Shown: one piece after another, positions 1 through 6,043 of the stretch
Layout: every line of letters begins with the position of its first letter
How positions within the stretch are numbered: position 1 is the first letter of the stretch
NCBI GenBank assembly: GCA_029258405.1
Contig: JARHYY010000100.1
Coordinates: forward strand, 1 to 7,838
Direction of reading: 5' to 3'
DNA length: 7,838 bases
Origin: Helicobacteraceae bacterium
GTDB taxonomy: Bacteria > Campylobacterota > Campylobacteria > Campylobacterales > Helicobacteraceae
Position numbers and translations under genes: made by a program
Notes under the pieces: generated by a model
What the model was told of the DNA's origin: nothing
Seen by the model: the letters and a program-made list of their open reading frames with translations, nothing else
Databases searched by the model: none

Positions 1-73
1 AATCTCTTAAGATATACAATGAGTGATAAATCAGTGCTCTGTTTTATCACTTTTAGACTCAAATCTCTTAAGA
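1..73. repeat. 12-base direct repeat AATCTCTTAAGA flanking the hairpin
   Basis: AATCTCTTAAGA occurs at 1-12 and again at 62-73, on either side of the hairpin at 22-51. The right copy lies within a perfect 14-base palindrome, ATCTCTTAAGAGAT (63-76); the left copy keeps only the core TCTTAAGA. The repeat is seen directly. Whether it is an operator pair, a remnant of an insertion or coincidence in AT-rich DNA cannot be decided from one sequence. Confidence 0.5.
22..54 (+). terminator. Possible Rho-independent terminator or RNA hairpin
   Basis: A perfect 9-bp inverted repeat, AGTGATAAA (22-30) with TTTATCACT (43-51), encloses a 12-base loop, and the loop can add three more pairs (CAG 32-34 with CTG 39-41). 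Four T residues (51-54) follow on the + strand. This fits the end of a rightward gene lying left of the window, but that gene cannot be seen. The stem is AT-rich and the T run is short, so a different role for the hairpin is equally possible. Confidence 0.4.
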
Positions 74-76
74 GAT

Positions 77-230
77 AAAGTAAGTAATTAACCTCTATAA
101 AAGATTCTTTGTTTATTGTATTGAATATGAAACGACAATTTAAAGTTATGGCAAGCTCTGTGCTCTGAAAGCTTGCATGGTTTGAGATAAGGGAAAACTT
201 GGAGATAACTTCAAAGGGTTAGGTATTGCT
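77..230. other. Gene-free stretch with a GCAAGCT/AGCTTGC hairpin
   Basis: No open reading frame with a ribosome binding site was found here. The longest start-to-stop run on the + strand is 13 codons (127-168). The clearest structure is a 7-bp inverted repeat, GCAAGCT (151-157) and AGCTTGC (170-176), with a 12-base loop that includes GTGCTCTG. The same octamer is in the loop of the hairpin at 22-51. No match to tRNA, tmRNA, SRP RNA or RNase P RNA was recognised. The stretch could be a non-coding RNA, the remains of a gene, or plain intergenic DNA. Confidence 0.35.
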
Positions 231-274
231 AAAAAAGAGAGAGCATAAACCTTAAAAAGATTCTCTACTCTCTC
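231..274 (-). terminator. Rho-independent terminator of aguA
   Basis: Read on the minus strand, GAGAGAG (274 to 268) pairs with CTCTCTC (243 to 237) across a 24-base loop, and a run of six T (236 to 231) follows at once. It starts 17 bases past the aguA stop codon, the right place and orientation for the end of that transcript. The loop is longer than usual, so hairpin strength is moderate. Confidence 0.6.
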
Positions 275-290
275 AATATATAAAATTTTA

Positions 291-1310
291 CTAAATATTT
301 AATGTACCTTTTGGAAATTGCATGCTCATACAATGTAAGCTCCCATGCTGACGAATAAGAACGCGACAATCAACACCTTCAACTTTATATGAGCTATGAG
401 CTTGCTGAATAATTTCAAGAGCCTCTTTGTCTTTGCTGCTTCCATAAAAAGGAACAAGTATTCTCTTTTCAAGCATTAAAAAATTAGCATAACTTGCGGG
501 CAATCTTTCATTATTATAATATATAGGCTCACACATAGGAAGAGGTATAAGATTAAAGCAAGCACCATCTAATCCGCGAAACATTTGCAATTCTTTTTCC
601 ATTAAATTGAGCTCTTCATAATGTTCATCATGAGTATCATTGCATTTTATATACACTATAGTTCTTTCATCAATAAACCGAGCAAGATTATCAATGTGAG
701 AATCAGTATCATCTCCCTTTAAAAATCCATGCTTAAGCCATAATATCTTCTCTACCCCTAGTTCTTTTTGTAAAATATATTCAATATGTTTTTGGTTTAA
801 GTGTGGGTTTCTTGTTGGGTTCAATAAACATTTTGTTGTACTCAAAAGCACACCTGCACCATTATAATCAATACTTCCCCCTTCTAACACAAAATCTTTT
901 TGCTCTAGTTTTGAAGCAAAAATTCCCATTGTATCTAATAATAGCGGTAATTTTTTATCAAGATCATAAGAAAATTTAGAACCCCAACCATTGAATATAA
1001 AATGTAAAAGTATTTTACCCTCATCAGTTTGCACGCTTAAAGGGGCAAAATCTCTTGCCCATGTATCATTTGTTGGGGCATGTACAATATGCACAAAAGG
1101 GTTATGCTCTAACCCGCCAAGTACATGGCTGCTTTCTTTATTGTGAAGCACAACAATACAATGGGTATCTTTTATGATTGCTTTAATAATATTACATACG
1201 CACTCTCTTGATTCTTGAAGGTATATATTCCAATCGCTATACATATGTGGCATAATTATTAAAACAGCATCAAGTTCTGTTTTACTGCATTCAGCAATAA
1301 GTTTTTTCAT
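291..1310 (-). CDS. aguA: Agmatine deiminase (agmatine iminohydrolase)
   Basis: Cytoplasmic enzyme that hydrolyses agmatine to N-carbamoylputrescine and ammonia, the second step from arginine to putrescine. It belongs to the peptidyl-arginine-deiminase-like family of guanidino-modifying enzymes. Visible family signatures, numbered from the chosen start (339 aa), are WARD (84-87), EGGSID (143-148), GDDTDSHIDN (199-208) with the catalytic Asp/His region, and HGSLHC (322-327), whose Cys327 should be the nucleophile. The whole fold is covered and the length is normal. An in-frame ATG lies four codons upstream (1322), but 1310 is preferred: GGAG (1320-1317) sits 6 bases before it, whereas nothing like a Shine-Dalgarno precedes 1322. 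The gene stands alone, divergent from its right neighbour, with a terminator just past its stop. Family assignment is secure. Substrate preference is inferred from the family and from the presence of nspC nearby. Confidence 0.93.
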   Translation of the reverse strand: MKKLIAECSKTELDAVLIIMPHMYSDWNIYLQESRECVCNIIKAIIKDTHCIVVLHNKESSHVLGGLEHNPFVHIVHAPTNDTWARDFAPLSVQTDEGKILLHFIFNGWGSKFSYDLDKKLPLLLDTMGIFASKLEQKDFVLEGGSIDYNGAGVLLSTTKCLLNPTRNPHLNQKHIEYILQKELGVEKILWLKHGFLKGDDTDSHIDNLARFIDERTIVYIKCNDTHDEHYEELNLMEKELQMFRGLDGACFNLIPLPMCEPIYYNNERLPASYANFLMLEKRILVPFYGSSKDKEALEIIQQAHSSYKVEGVDCRVLIRQHGSLHCMSMQFPKGTLNI

Positions 1311-1322
1311 GTTTTGCTCCAT
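1311..1322 (-). promoter_or_regulatory. aguA ribosome binding site that decides the start
   Basis: On the minus strand GGAG (1320 to 1317) lies 6 bases upstream of the ATG at 1310. The upstream in-frame ATG at 1322 overlaps this site and has only an A/T-rich leader before it. The shorter 339-aa product is therefore the better call. Confidence 0.6.
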
Positions 1323-1390
1323 ATAGTATTAATTTTTTTAAAAAATAACCGATGTTACTATTGTAGTTATATAATTATTACATTGAATAT

Positions 1391-1400
1391 ATTATATAAT
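1391..1400. promoter_or_regulatory. Palindromic divergent -10 box, ATTATATAAT
   Basis: ATTATATAAT is its own reverse complement, so it offers a perfect TATAAT on the + strand (1395-1400, towards the unknown gene at 1433) and on the minus strand (1396 to 1391, towards aguA). For the + strand it would give a leader of roughly 25 bases. For aguA the leader would be about 75 bases; a second candidate on that strand is TACAAT (1365 to 1360). No good -35 hexamer is visible, which is common for vegetative promoters in this bacterial class. Confidence 0.45.
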
Positions 1401-1432
1401 TATACAAATTAATTTAAGGGAGGTAAAATTTT

Positions 1433-2104
1433 ATGGACATTTCAAAAACTTCAAATGTGGCAAGCAACCTTTTTTCAACAGGGGCAGTAAAAGACTCGGC
1501 AAAAAAAGTTCTTGAAGATTTTAAAGGGCAAACTCAAAGTAATATTGAAAGAAGCACTAATCTTAGTCAAATAGATTATAAGAGCAAAGAAGGTAAAGAG
1601 GCATTAAAAAAAGCCGCTTCCAAAATTGATGCAAAGGCATTAATGCAAGAATATGCTCTTCAGTTCCAAATAGGTGCAACAACAAATGCACAAAATAACT
1701 TTTCAGGGCAAGGAGTTACAGGACCTAATACTAAAGATATCAATGGAATCCGTTCTCTATTAAACAGTATAGACACTAATGCCATTGGCTACAAAGGCAA
1801 ACCATTAGGCTCATTAACACCAGAAGAGGCAAAAGAACTCGCTTCAGAAGATGGTTTTTTTGGAATCAAACAAACATCAGACAGAATAGCTGATTTTGTT
1901 ATTTTAGGCGGGGGAGACGATATAGAAAAACTTCAAAAAGGAAGGCAAGGCATTGAAAATGGCTTTAAAGAAGCCCAAAAGGTATGGGGAGGAAATCTAC
2001 CAGACATAAGCAAAGAAACGCTTGAAAAAGCTTTGGAGAAAGTTGATAAACGCATCAAAGAGCTTCAAGAATCACAAAAAAGTTCTTTTGAAGCATCAGC
2101 TTAA
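1433..2104 (+). CDS. Conserved protein of unknown function, cytoplasmic, upstream of tsaD
   Basis: 223 aa, lysine-rich, with no cysteine, no signal peptide and no membrane segment. The N-terminal half (about 1-115) is rich in Ser, Lys, Asn and Gln and looks partly helical or disordered. The C-terminal part (about 118-212) looks like a defined domain: GYKGKPLGSL (119-128), SEDGFFGI (138-145), RIADFVILGGGDD (151-163), LQKGRQGIENGF (167-178), WGGNLPDIS (185-193), then a charged helix ending near 212. From memory, similar C-terminal domains occur in Campylobacter and Helicobacter proteins labelled 'hydrogenase-4 component G'. Nothing here supports a hydrogenase role: there are no metal-binding cysteines and no hydrogenase neighbours. 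The start is firm, with AAGGGAGG (1416-1423) nine bases before the ATG. The TAA is followed directly by the tsaD ATG, so the two are almost surely co-transcribed and probably translationally coupled. Function unknown. Confidence 0.85.
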   Translation: MDISKTSNVASNLFSTGAVKDSAKKVLEDFKGQTQSNIERSTNLSQIDYKSKEGKEALKKAASKIDAKALMQEYALQFQIGATTNAQNNFSGQGVTGPNTKDINGIRSLLNSIDTNAIGYKGKPLGSLTPEEAKELASEDGFFGIKQTSDRIADFVILGGGDDIEKLQKGRQGIENGFKEAQKVWGGNLPDISKETLEKALEKVDKRIKELQESQKSSFEASA

Positions 2105-3106
2105 ATGATATTAAGTATTGAAAGTAGTTGCGATGACAGCTCAATAGCCCTTACTCAAATTAGTACAAAGGAGCTTATATTCCATCAGAAAATTTCTCAA
2201 GATGATGATCATGCTCCTTATGGGGGTGTGGTTCCCGAAATTGCTAGTCGTTTGCATGCTATATCCCTACCTAGAATTTTATCATCTTGTAAAAAATTTT
2301 TACCACAGGTTAAAGCTGTTGCGGTTACTTCCGCACCCGGTTTAAGCATTACCTTACTTGAGGGTGTAGCAATGGCTCAAGCACTCTGTCTTGCCCTAAA
2401 TGTCCCCCTTATAAATGTTCATCACCTTAAAGGGCATATTTATTCGCTTTTTATCGAGCAAAATTCTTTTTTTCCCTTGGATGTTTTATTGGTATCAGGA
2501 GGACATACCCTAATATTAGAAGCACAAAGTTTTAAGCATATAAATATCATTGCTCAAAGTCTTGATGATAGCTTTGGCGAAAGTTTTGATAAGGTAGCAA
2601 AAATGTTAAACTTGGGCTACCCCGGTGGACCAATTGTCGAACAATATGCACTCAATGGGGACCCGTATCGTTTTTCTTTTAGCATTCCTCTTTATCAATA
2701 CCCACAAATAGCCTTTAGTTTTTCTGGGCTTAAAAATAGTGTGAGATTGGCTATTGAATCACTCAATAAACAGAGCACTATTAGCGAGCAAGATAAGGCA
2801 GATATTTGTGCTTCTTTTCAACGAATTGCCATTGCCCACATCAAACAACAATGCGAGCGTTTTTTAGCAAAAAGTACGCAAGTCCATTTTGCTATAGTGG
2901 GTGGTGCAAGTGCAAACCTTATTTTAAGGCAAGAGCTTAAAACATTAGCACAGAAATTCCATAAAACATTCCAAACAGCTCCATTAGAGTTTTGCTCTGA
3001 TAATGCAGCTATGATAGGACGTGTAGCCATAGAATCATATCAACAAAACCACTTTATAACTCCAGATTCCATTTCTGTTCTTCCAAGAACTTCTTCTATT
3101 TTTTAA
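2105..3106 (+). CDS. tsaD: tRNA N6-threonylcarbamoyladenosine transferase subunit TsaD
   Basis: Kae1/TsaD-family protein (333 aa). With TsaB and TsaE it transfers the threonylcarbamoyl group from threonylcarbamoyl-AMP to A37 of tRNAs that read ANN codons, in the cytoplasm. The ASKHA-type fold is complete: SIESSCDD (4-11), GGVVPEIASRLH (40-51), the metal pair His107 and His111 in HHLKGH (106-111), SGGHT (131-135), the DDSFGESFDKVAK block (154-166) with YPGGP (172-176), FSFSGLKNS (204-212), GGASANLILR (266-275), and CSDNAAMIGR (297-306) whose Asp299 should be the third metal ligand. In the His motif, lysine replaces the glutamate of E. coli (HHMEGH, from memory); the metal histidines are kept. 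The ATG abuts the stop of the upstream gene (TAAATG) and has only a weak site before it, so translation probably depends on reinitiation. Earlier literature calls the family Gcp or YgjD. Confidence 0.96.
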   Translation: MILSIESSCDDSSIALTQISTKELIFHQKISQDDDHAPYGGVVPEIASRLHAISLPRILSSCKKFLPQVKAVAVTSAPGLSITLLEGVAMAQALCLALNVPLINVHHLKGHIYSLFIEQNSFFPLDVLLVSGGHTLILEAQSFKHINIIAQSLDDSFGESFDKVAKMLNLGYPGGPIVEQYALNGDPYRFSFSIPLYQYPQIAFSFSGLKNSVRLAIESLNKQSTISEQDKADICASFQRIAIAHIKQQCERFLAKSTQVHFAIVGGASANLILRQELKTLAQKFHKTFQTAPLEFCSDNAAMIGRVAIESYQQNHFITPDSISVLPRTSSIF

Positions 3107-3151
3107 AACAAGAAAAGATTATGAGCTTCTTTAACGTGTAAGCTTTCAACT

Positions 3152-3176
3152 TAAAATATTATTTGAATATATTTTA
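3152..3176 (+). terminator. Weak AT-only hairpin after tsaD
   Basis: TAAAATAT (3152-3159) can pair with ATATTTTA (3169-3176) over a 9-base loop, 46 bases after the tsaD stop. The stem has no G-C pair and only a TT follows, so it is a poor intrinsic terminator. It is listed because it is the best candidate for the 3' end of the upstream transcript. Confidence 0.25.
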
Positions 3177-3201
3177 TTAGAATTACATTAAAGCATAAAT
3201 T

Positions 3202-3278
3202 TATAATAATGTCATACTAAAGCGTGATATGTAAGTTATATAATCAAATGACATCTTTATGTCTTAAGGTTATATAAT
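3202..3278 (+). promoter_or_regulatory. Candidate nspC promoter region with three TATAAT boxes and a 10-base direct repeat
   Basis: Perfect TATAAT hexamers lie at 3202-3207, 3239-3244 and 3273-3278. The last two are each part of the 10-base direct repeat GTTATATAAT (3235-3244 and 3269-3278), 34 bases apart. A small hairpin, GACAT/ATGTC (3250-3254, 3259-3263), lies between them. The 3273 box is the best -10 for nspC: ATGACA (3248-3253) matches the -35 consensus in five of six bases with a 19-base spacer, giving a leader of about 53 bases. Which box is used, and whether the repeat binds a regulator, is not known. Confidence 0.45.
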
Positions 3279-3325
3279 TTACTTTCATTAACATTTATAG
3301 GTTAGCATTTTATACAATTTTTAAA

Positions 3326-3340
3326 AAGGGAGATTTTTTG
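3326..3340 (+). promoter_or_regulatory. nspC ribosome binding site and TTG start
   Basis: AAGGGAG (3326-3332) lies five bases before TTG (3338-3340). No ATG or GTG occurs in frame near it; the first internal Met is around residue 200. The protein beginning at this TTG aligns with the expected N-terminus of the family, so the rare start codon is well supported. Confidence 0.75.
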
Positions 3341-4477
3341 AAAGCACAATACCAAAACATTCCCTCTCCTTGTTATGTATTAGAAATAAAAAAGCTTAAA
3401 AAAAACTTAGAGATTCTTAAGAATGTCCAAGAGAAAAGTGGAGCAAAGATCCTTTTAGCCCTTAAAGGTTTTGCACTATGGCGTACTTTTCCCCTTATAC
3501 AACAATATCTTTCAGGTATTACAGCAAGTGGCATACATGAAGCAAGGCTAGGTTTTGAAGAGTTTAAAGGGGAAATTTGTGTATATTCACCAGCTTTTAA
3601 AACACAAGAAATATATGACTTACTTCCAATTGCTGATCATATTATTTTCAACTCTCCCTCACAGCTTGCAGCATATAAGGATATTATCTTAAATGCTCCA
3701 CGAAAAATACATTGTGGTTTGCGATTAAACCCTTTATACTCTGAAGTTACACCGCCTATTTATAATCCATGCATAGAAGGAAGTAGATTAGGTATTATTC
3801 CTAGCGAGCTAGAAAAATGCGATATTGATGGTGTAAGTGGTTTGCATTTTCACACACATTGCGAACAAAATAGTGATGCCTTAGAGAGAACAATAGAACA
3901 TATTGAATTACATTTTGGGCATCTTATAAACAATATGCAATGGATAAATTTTGGAGGAGGGCATCATATTACTAGAGCTGATTATGATATTGAACTTTTA
4001 ATTCAAATAATCAAAAATTTTAAAAATAAACATAACAATATTGATATTTATTTAGAGCCCGGCGAAGCAATAGGTTGGCAATGTGGTTTCCTCAAAGGAA
4101 CTGTTGTAGATATAACCTATAATAGTATGCCCATTGCTATCCTTGATGTAAGTGCGGCGGCTCATATGCCAGACTGCCTTGAAATGCCATATCGTCCTCA
4201 AGTGCGATATGGCAAAAAGGCAGAAATTCTGCCATATACTTATAGGATTGGTGGAGCAACCTGCCTTGCAGGAGATGTTATGGGAGATTATAGCTTTCAA
4301 GAACCGTTACATATAGGAGATGAAATTATTTTTGAAGACATGATTCATTATACTATTGTAAAAAATAATACTTTCAATGGCGTGCCTCTCCCATCTATTG
4401 GCTTACTCCATGAAGATGGTAGCTTTGAATTATTATCTTCATTTACCTATAAGCATTATAAAGAACGAAACAGTTAA
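3338..4477 (+). CDS. nspC: Carboxynorspermidine/carboxyspermidine decarboxylase
   Basis: PLP-dependent, alanine-racemase-fold (type III) decarboxylase of 379 aa, the usual length. It removes CO2 from carboxyspermidine or carboxynorspermidine to give spermidine or norspermidine. Visible features: the PLP lysine in LALKGFALW (K43), SRLGI (149-153), GLHFHTHCE (168-176), NFGGGHH (204-210) and EPGEA (240-244) for PLP phosphate binding, and CLAGDVMGDY (309-318) carrying the active-site Cys309 and Asp313 region. In epsilonproteobacteria the usual product is spermidine, made by this route in place of S-adenosylmethionine decarboxylase; that is established for Campylobacter jejuni and inferred here. 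The partner carboxyspermidine dehydrogenase is not in the window. The gene starts with TTG and is first in a tight cluster with msrP and msrQ, whose function is unrelated. Confidence 0.94.
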   Translation: MKAQYQNIPSPCYVLEIKKLKKNLEILKNVQEKSGAKILLALKGFALWRTFPLIQQYLSGITASGIHEARLGFEEFKGEICVYSPAFKTQEIYDLLPIADHIIFNSPSQLAAYKDIILNAPRKIHCGLRLNPLYSEVTPPIYNPCIEGSRLGIIPSELEKCDIDGVSGLHFHTHCEQNSDALERTIEHIELHFGHLINNMQWINFGGGHHITRADYDIELLIQIIKNFKNKHNNIDIYLEPGEAIGWQCGFLKGTVVDITYNSMPIAILDVSAAAHMPDCLEMPYRPQVRYGKKAEILPYTYRIGGATCLAGDVMGDYSFQEPLHIGDEIIFEDMIHYTIVKNNTFNGVPLPSIGLLHEDGSFELLSSFTYKHYKERNS

Positions 4478-4490
4478 AGGAACTACTATG
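4476..4490 (+). promoter_or_regulatory. msrP ribosome binding site overlapping the nspC stop
   Basis: AAAGG (4476-4480) shares bases with the nspC TAA (4475-4477) and lies seven bases before the ATG at 4488. It decides against an upstream start within nspC and points to coupled translation of the pair. Confidence 0.65.
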
Positions 4491-5468
4491 CAGTTTAAGT
4501 ATAAAGCACTCAATGACAAAGAATACGCACAGGCAACAGATGAACAACTCTTTCATAATAGGAGGCGTTTTTTAAAACTCGGCACAGGAGCTTTAGTAAG
4601 CACTTTGTCTCTTGATGCACTTCTTGCTGAAACAAACTATGATAAAGTTTTACCGCTAGATTTTAAGCCTTTTACTCAAGAAGAGAATCAAAAAATAAAC
4701 CAAGAAACACTTACCTTAACGAGCATAGAAGATACTACAAGTTATAATAACTTCTATGAATTTGGGTATGGAAAATCTGACCCAAAAAAAAGAGGACATC
4801 TCCTTAAAACAAAACCATGGTATATCAGCATAGAAGGTGAGGTTGAAAAACCATTTACCATAGAGCTTACAGACTTGCTCTCACAAGTTAATCTAGTAGA
4901 ACGGATCTACCGTTTTAGATGTGTTGAAGCATGGAGCATGGTTATCCCTTGGATTGGCTTTGAATTTAATGAACTTATTGCACTTGCTAAACCAACTGCC
5001 AAAGCAAAGTATGTGCGATTAAGTACGCTTTATGATCCCAAGCAAATGCCCATGCAAGCAAGCTCATTCCAAGCTATTGCTTTTCCATATCAAGAGGGAC
5101 TTACAATGCAAGAGGCAAAAATACCTTTGACACTTTTAGCAGTAGGTATGTATAAAAAAGAGCTCCTTGCTCAAAATGGAGCACCAATAAGGCTTGTTGT
5201 TCCATGGAAATATGGCTATAAAAATATAAAATCCATCAATAAGATTGAATTTGTGCAAGAACAATTTATGCCCACTTGGGAGGCAGAGAATCCAAAAGAA
5301 TATGGCTTTTATGGCAATGTTGATCCTGAAGTTTCTCATCCTCGTTGGTCTCAAGCATACGAACGAGTCATAGGACAAAGAGGCAGAAAAAAAACCCTAT
5401 ATCTTAATGGTTATCAAAAAGATGTAGCCCATCTTTACGCTGGTTTAGATCGTTCAAAGCTTTATTGA
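4488..5468 (+). CDS. msrP: Periplasmic methionine sulfoxide reductase, molybdenum catalytic subunit MsrP
   Basis: Exported molybdopterin enzyme of the sulfite-oxidase fold (formerly YedY), 326 aa, which reduces methionine sulfoxide in periplasmic proteins with electrons from MsrQ. The N-terminus carries a twin-arginine signal, NRRRFLK (24-30), then a hydrophobic stretch to LLAE (45-48), with cleavage likely near 47. Family marks follow: NNFYEFG (87-93), RFRCVEAWSM (142-151) with Cys145 as the Mo ligand, PWIGF (154-158) and PWKYGYK (239-245). The frame is open for 37 codons further upstream, into the nspC gene. The ATG at 4488 is chosen because AAAGG (4476-4480) precedes it by seven bases and it places the Tat motif at the normal distance. 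The gap to nspC is 10 bases and the binding site overlaps the nspC stop, so the two are surely one transcript. Confidence 0.95.
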   Translation: MQFKYKALNDKEYAQATDEQLFHNRRRFLKLGTGALVSTLSLDALLAETNYDKVLPLDFKPFTQEENQKINQETLTLTSIEDTTSYNNFYEFGYGKSDPKKRGHLLKTKPWYISIEGEVEKPFTIELTDLLSQVNLVERIYRFRCVEAWSMVIPWIGFEFNELIALAKPTAKAKYVRLSTLYDPKQMPMQASSFQAIAFPYQEGLTMQEAKIPLTLLAVGMYKKELLAQNGAPIRLVVPWKYGYKNIKSINKIEFVQEQFMPTWEAENPKEYGFYGNVDPEVSHPRWSQAYERVIGQRGRKKTLYLNGYQKDVAHLYAGLDRSKLY

Positions 5469-6001
5469 TGAATATAAGCCAATATGTTATACTTATTGCA
5501 TTTATGGGCATTATTTTCTTTGTTACTCATATTATATCATATAATAATATTTTTTATTTTACCGACCCTATTGCACGGCTTTATCAAATAAGTGGTTGGG
5601 CTTCAATAGCAGCACTGTTTTTAAGCCTTATAAGCCCATTCCCTTTCAAAAAATATATAGGTTTTTTAGCTTTTGCATTTGCAGCTACGCATATTTATAT
5701 ATTTTTTAACCTGGATTTTGAATGGCTTTGGGAGGCTATCTTTTTAGAGATTCAACAGAAGGAGTATATATTGTATGGAACGGTTGCATGGGTTTTATTT
5801 TGTATAGCAATGATATTTTCTTTTTTAGATAAATTTAAAAAAATATATTTGATACCTTATATTATATTATTTTTTTCAAGCATGCATATTGTATTTATTC
5901 AAAAAGTTCTTACACCTCTACATATTTTTTTAATACTCATGGCAGGATTTACAATAGCTTTTAAAATATATTTAAAAATAAGATACACTAAAAAACTTTA
6001 G
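5468..6001 (+). CDS. msrQ: Haem-binding membrane subunit MsrQ (YedZ family)
   Basis: Inner-membrane partner of MsrP (177 aa, shorter than the roughly 200-211 aa typical of the family). It passes electrons from the quinone pool or a flavin reductase to the periplasmic enzyme. Six hydrophobic segments are visible, near residues 5-25, 42-58, 63-80, 101-119, 126-146 and 150-170. By hand alignment to my recollection of E. coli MsrQ, His75 matches His91 and His140 matches His164, while the place of His151 is taken by Tyr127 (IYLIPY where E. coli has LHNFVY). The ATG at 5468 shares its A with the msrP stop (TGATG); an in-frame TTG one codon earlier is less likely. The overlap with msrP and the membrane topology make the call firm. 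Whether the protein binds one or two haems is open. Confidence 0.87.
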   Translation: MNISQYVILIAFMGIIFFVTHIISYNNIFYFTDPIARLYQISGWASIAALFLSLISPFPFKKYIGFLAFAFAATHIYIFFNLDFEWLWEAIFLEIQQKEYILYGTVAWVLFCIAMIFSFLDKFKKIYLIPYIILFFSSMHIVFIQKVLTPLHIFLILMAGFTIAFKIYLKIRYTKKL

Positions 6002-6008
6002 AATGCGT

Positions 6009-6014
6009 TATAAT
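6009..6014 (+). promoter_or_regulatory. Candidate thrC -10 box TATAAT
   Basis: A perfect TATAAT lies eight bases after the msrQ stop, inside the 42-base gap before thrC. Transcription would begin near 6021, giving a leader of about 24 bases. There is no clear -35 element, and the leader is too short for a threonine attenuator or leader peptide. thrC could also be reached by read-through from msrQ. Confidence 0.5.
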
Positions 6015-6043
6015 ACATTTGAATTTATCCACAAAGGAAAACA

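Noticed and set aside
127..168. A 13-codon frame beginning MKRQFKVMASSVL, like the start of an exported protein
   Set aside because: It stops at once, the same frame continues for only 17 codons after the stop, and there is no ribosome binding site. A degraded gene is possible but cannot be supported.
1371..1403. A/T palindromic words resembling a Fur-type operator upstream of the unknown gene
   Set aside because: Sequence this AT-rich matches such operators by chance, and no iron-related gene is adjacent.
2818..3030. 70-codon open frame on the minus strand inside tsaD
   Set aside because: It lies fully within the conserved tsaD coding sequence and encodes nothing recognisable.
4052..4300. 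82-codon open frame on the minus strand inside nspC
   Set aside because: It is opposite the conserved PLP-binding and active-site region of nspC, with no family features of its own.
4377..4487. In-frame upstream extension of msrP by 37 codons
   Set aside because: It overlaps nspC, lacks a ribosome binding site, and would bury the twin-arginine signal far from the N-terminus.
5136..5378. 80-codon open frame on the minus strand inside msrP
   Set aside because: It is a by-product of the msrP codons, with no support from motifs or context.
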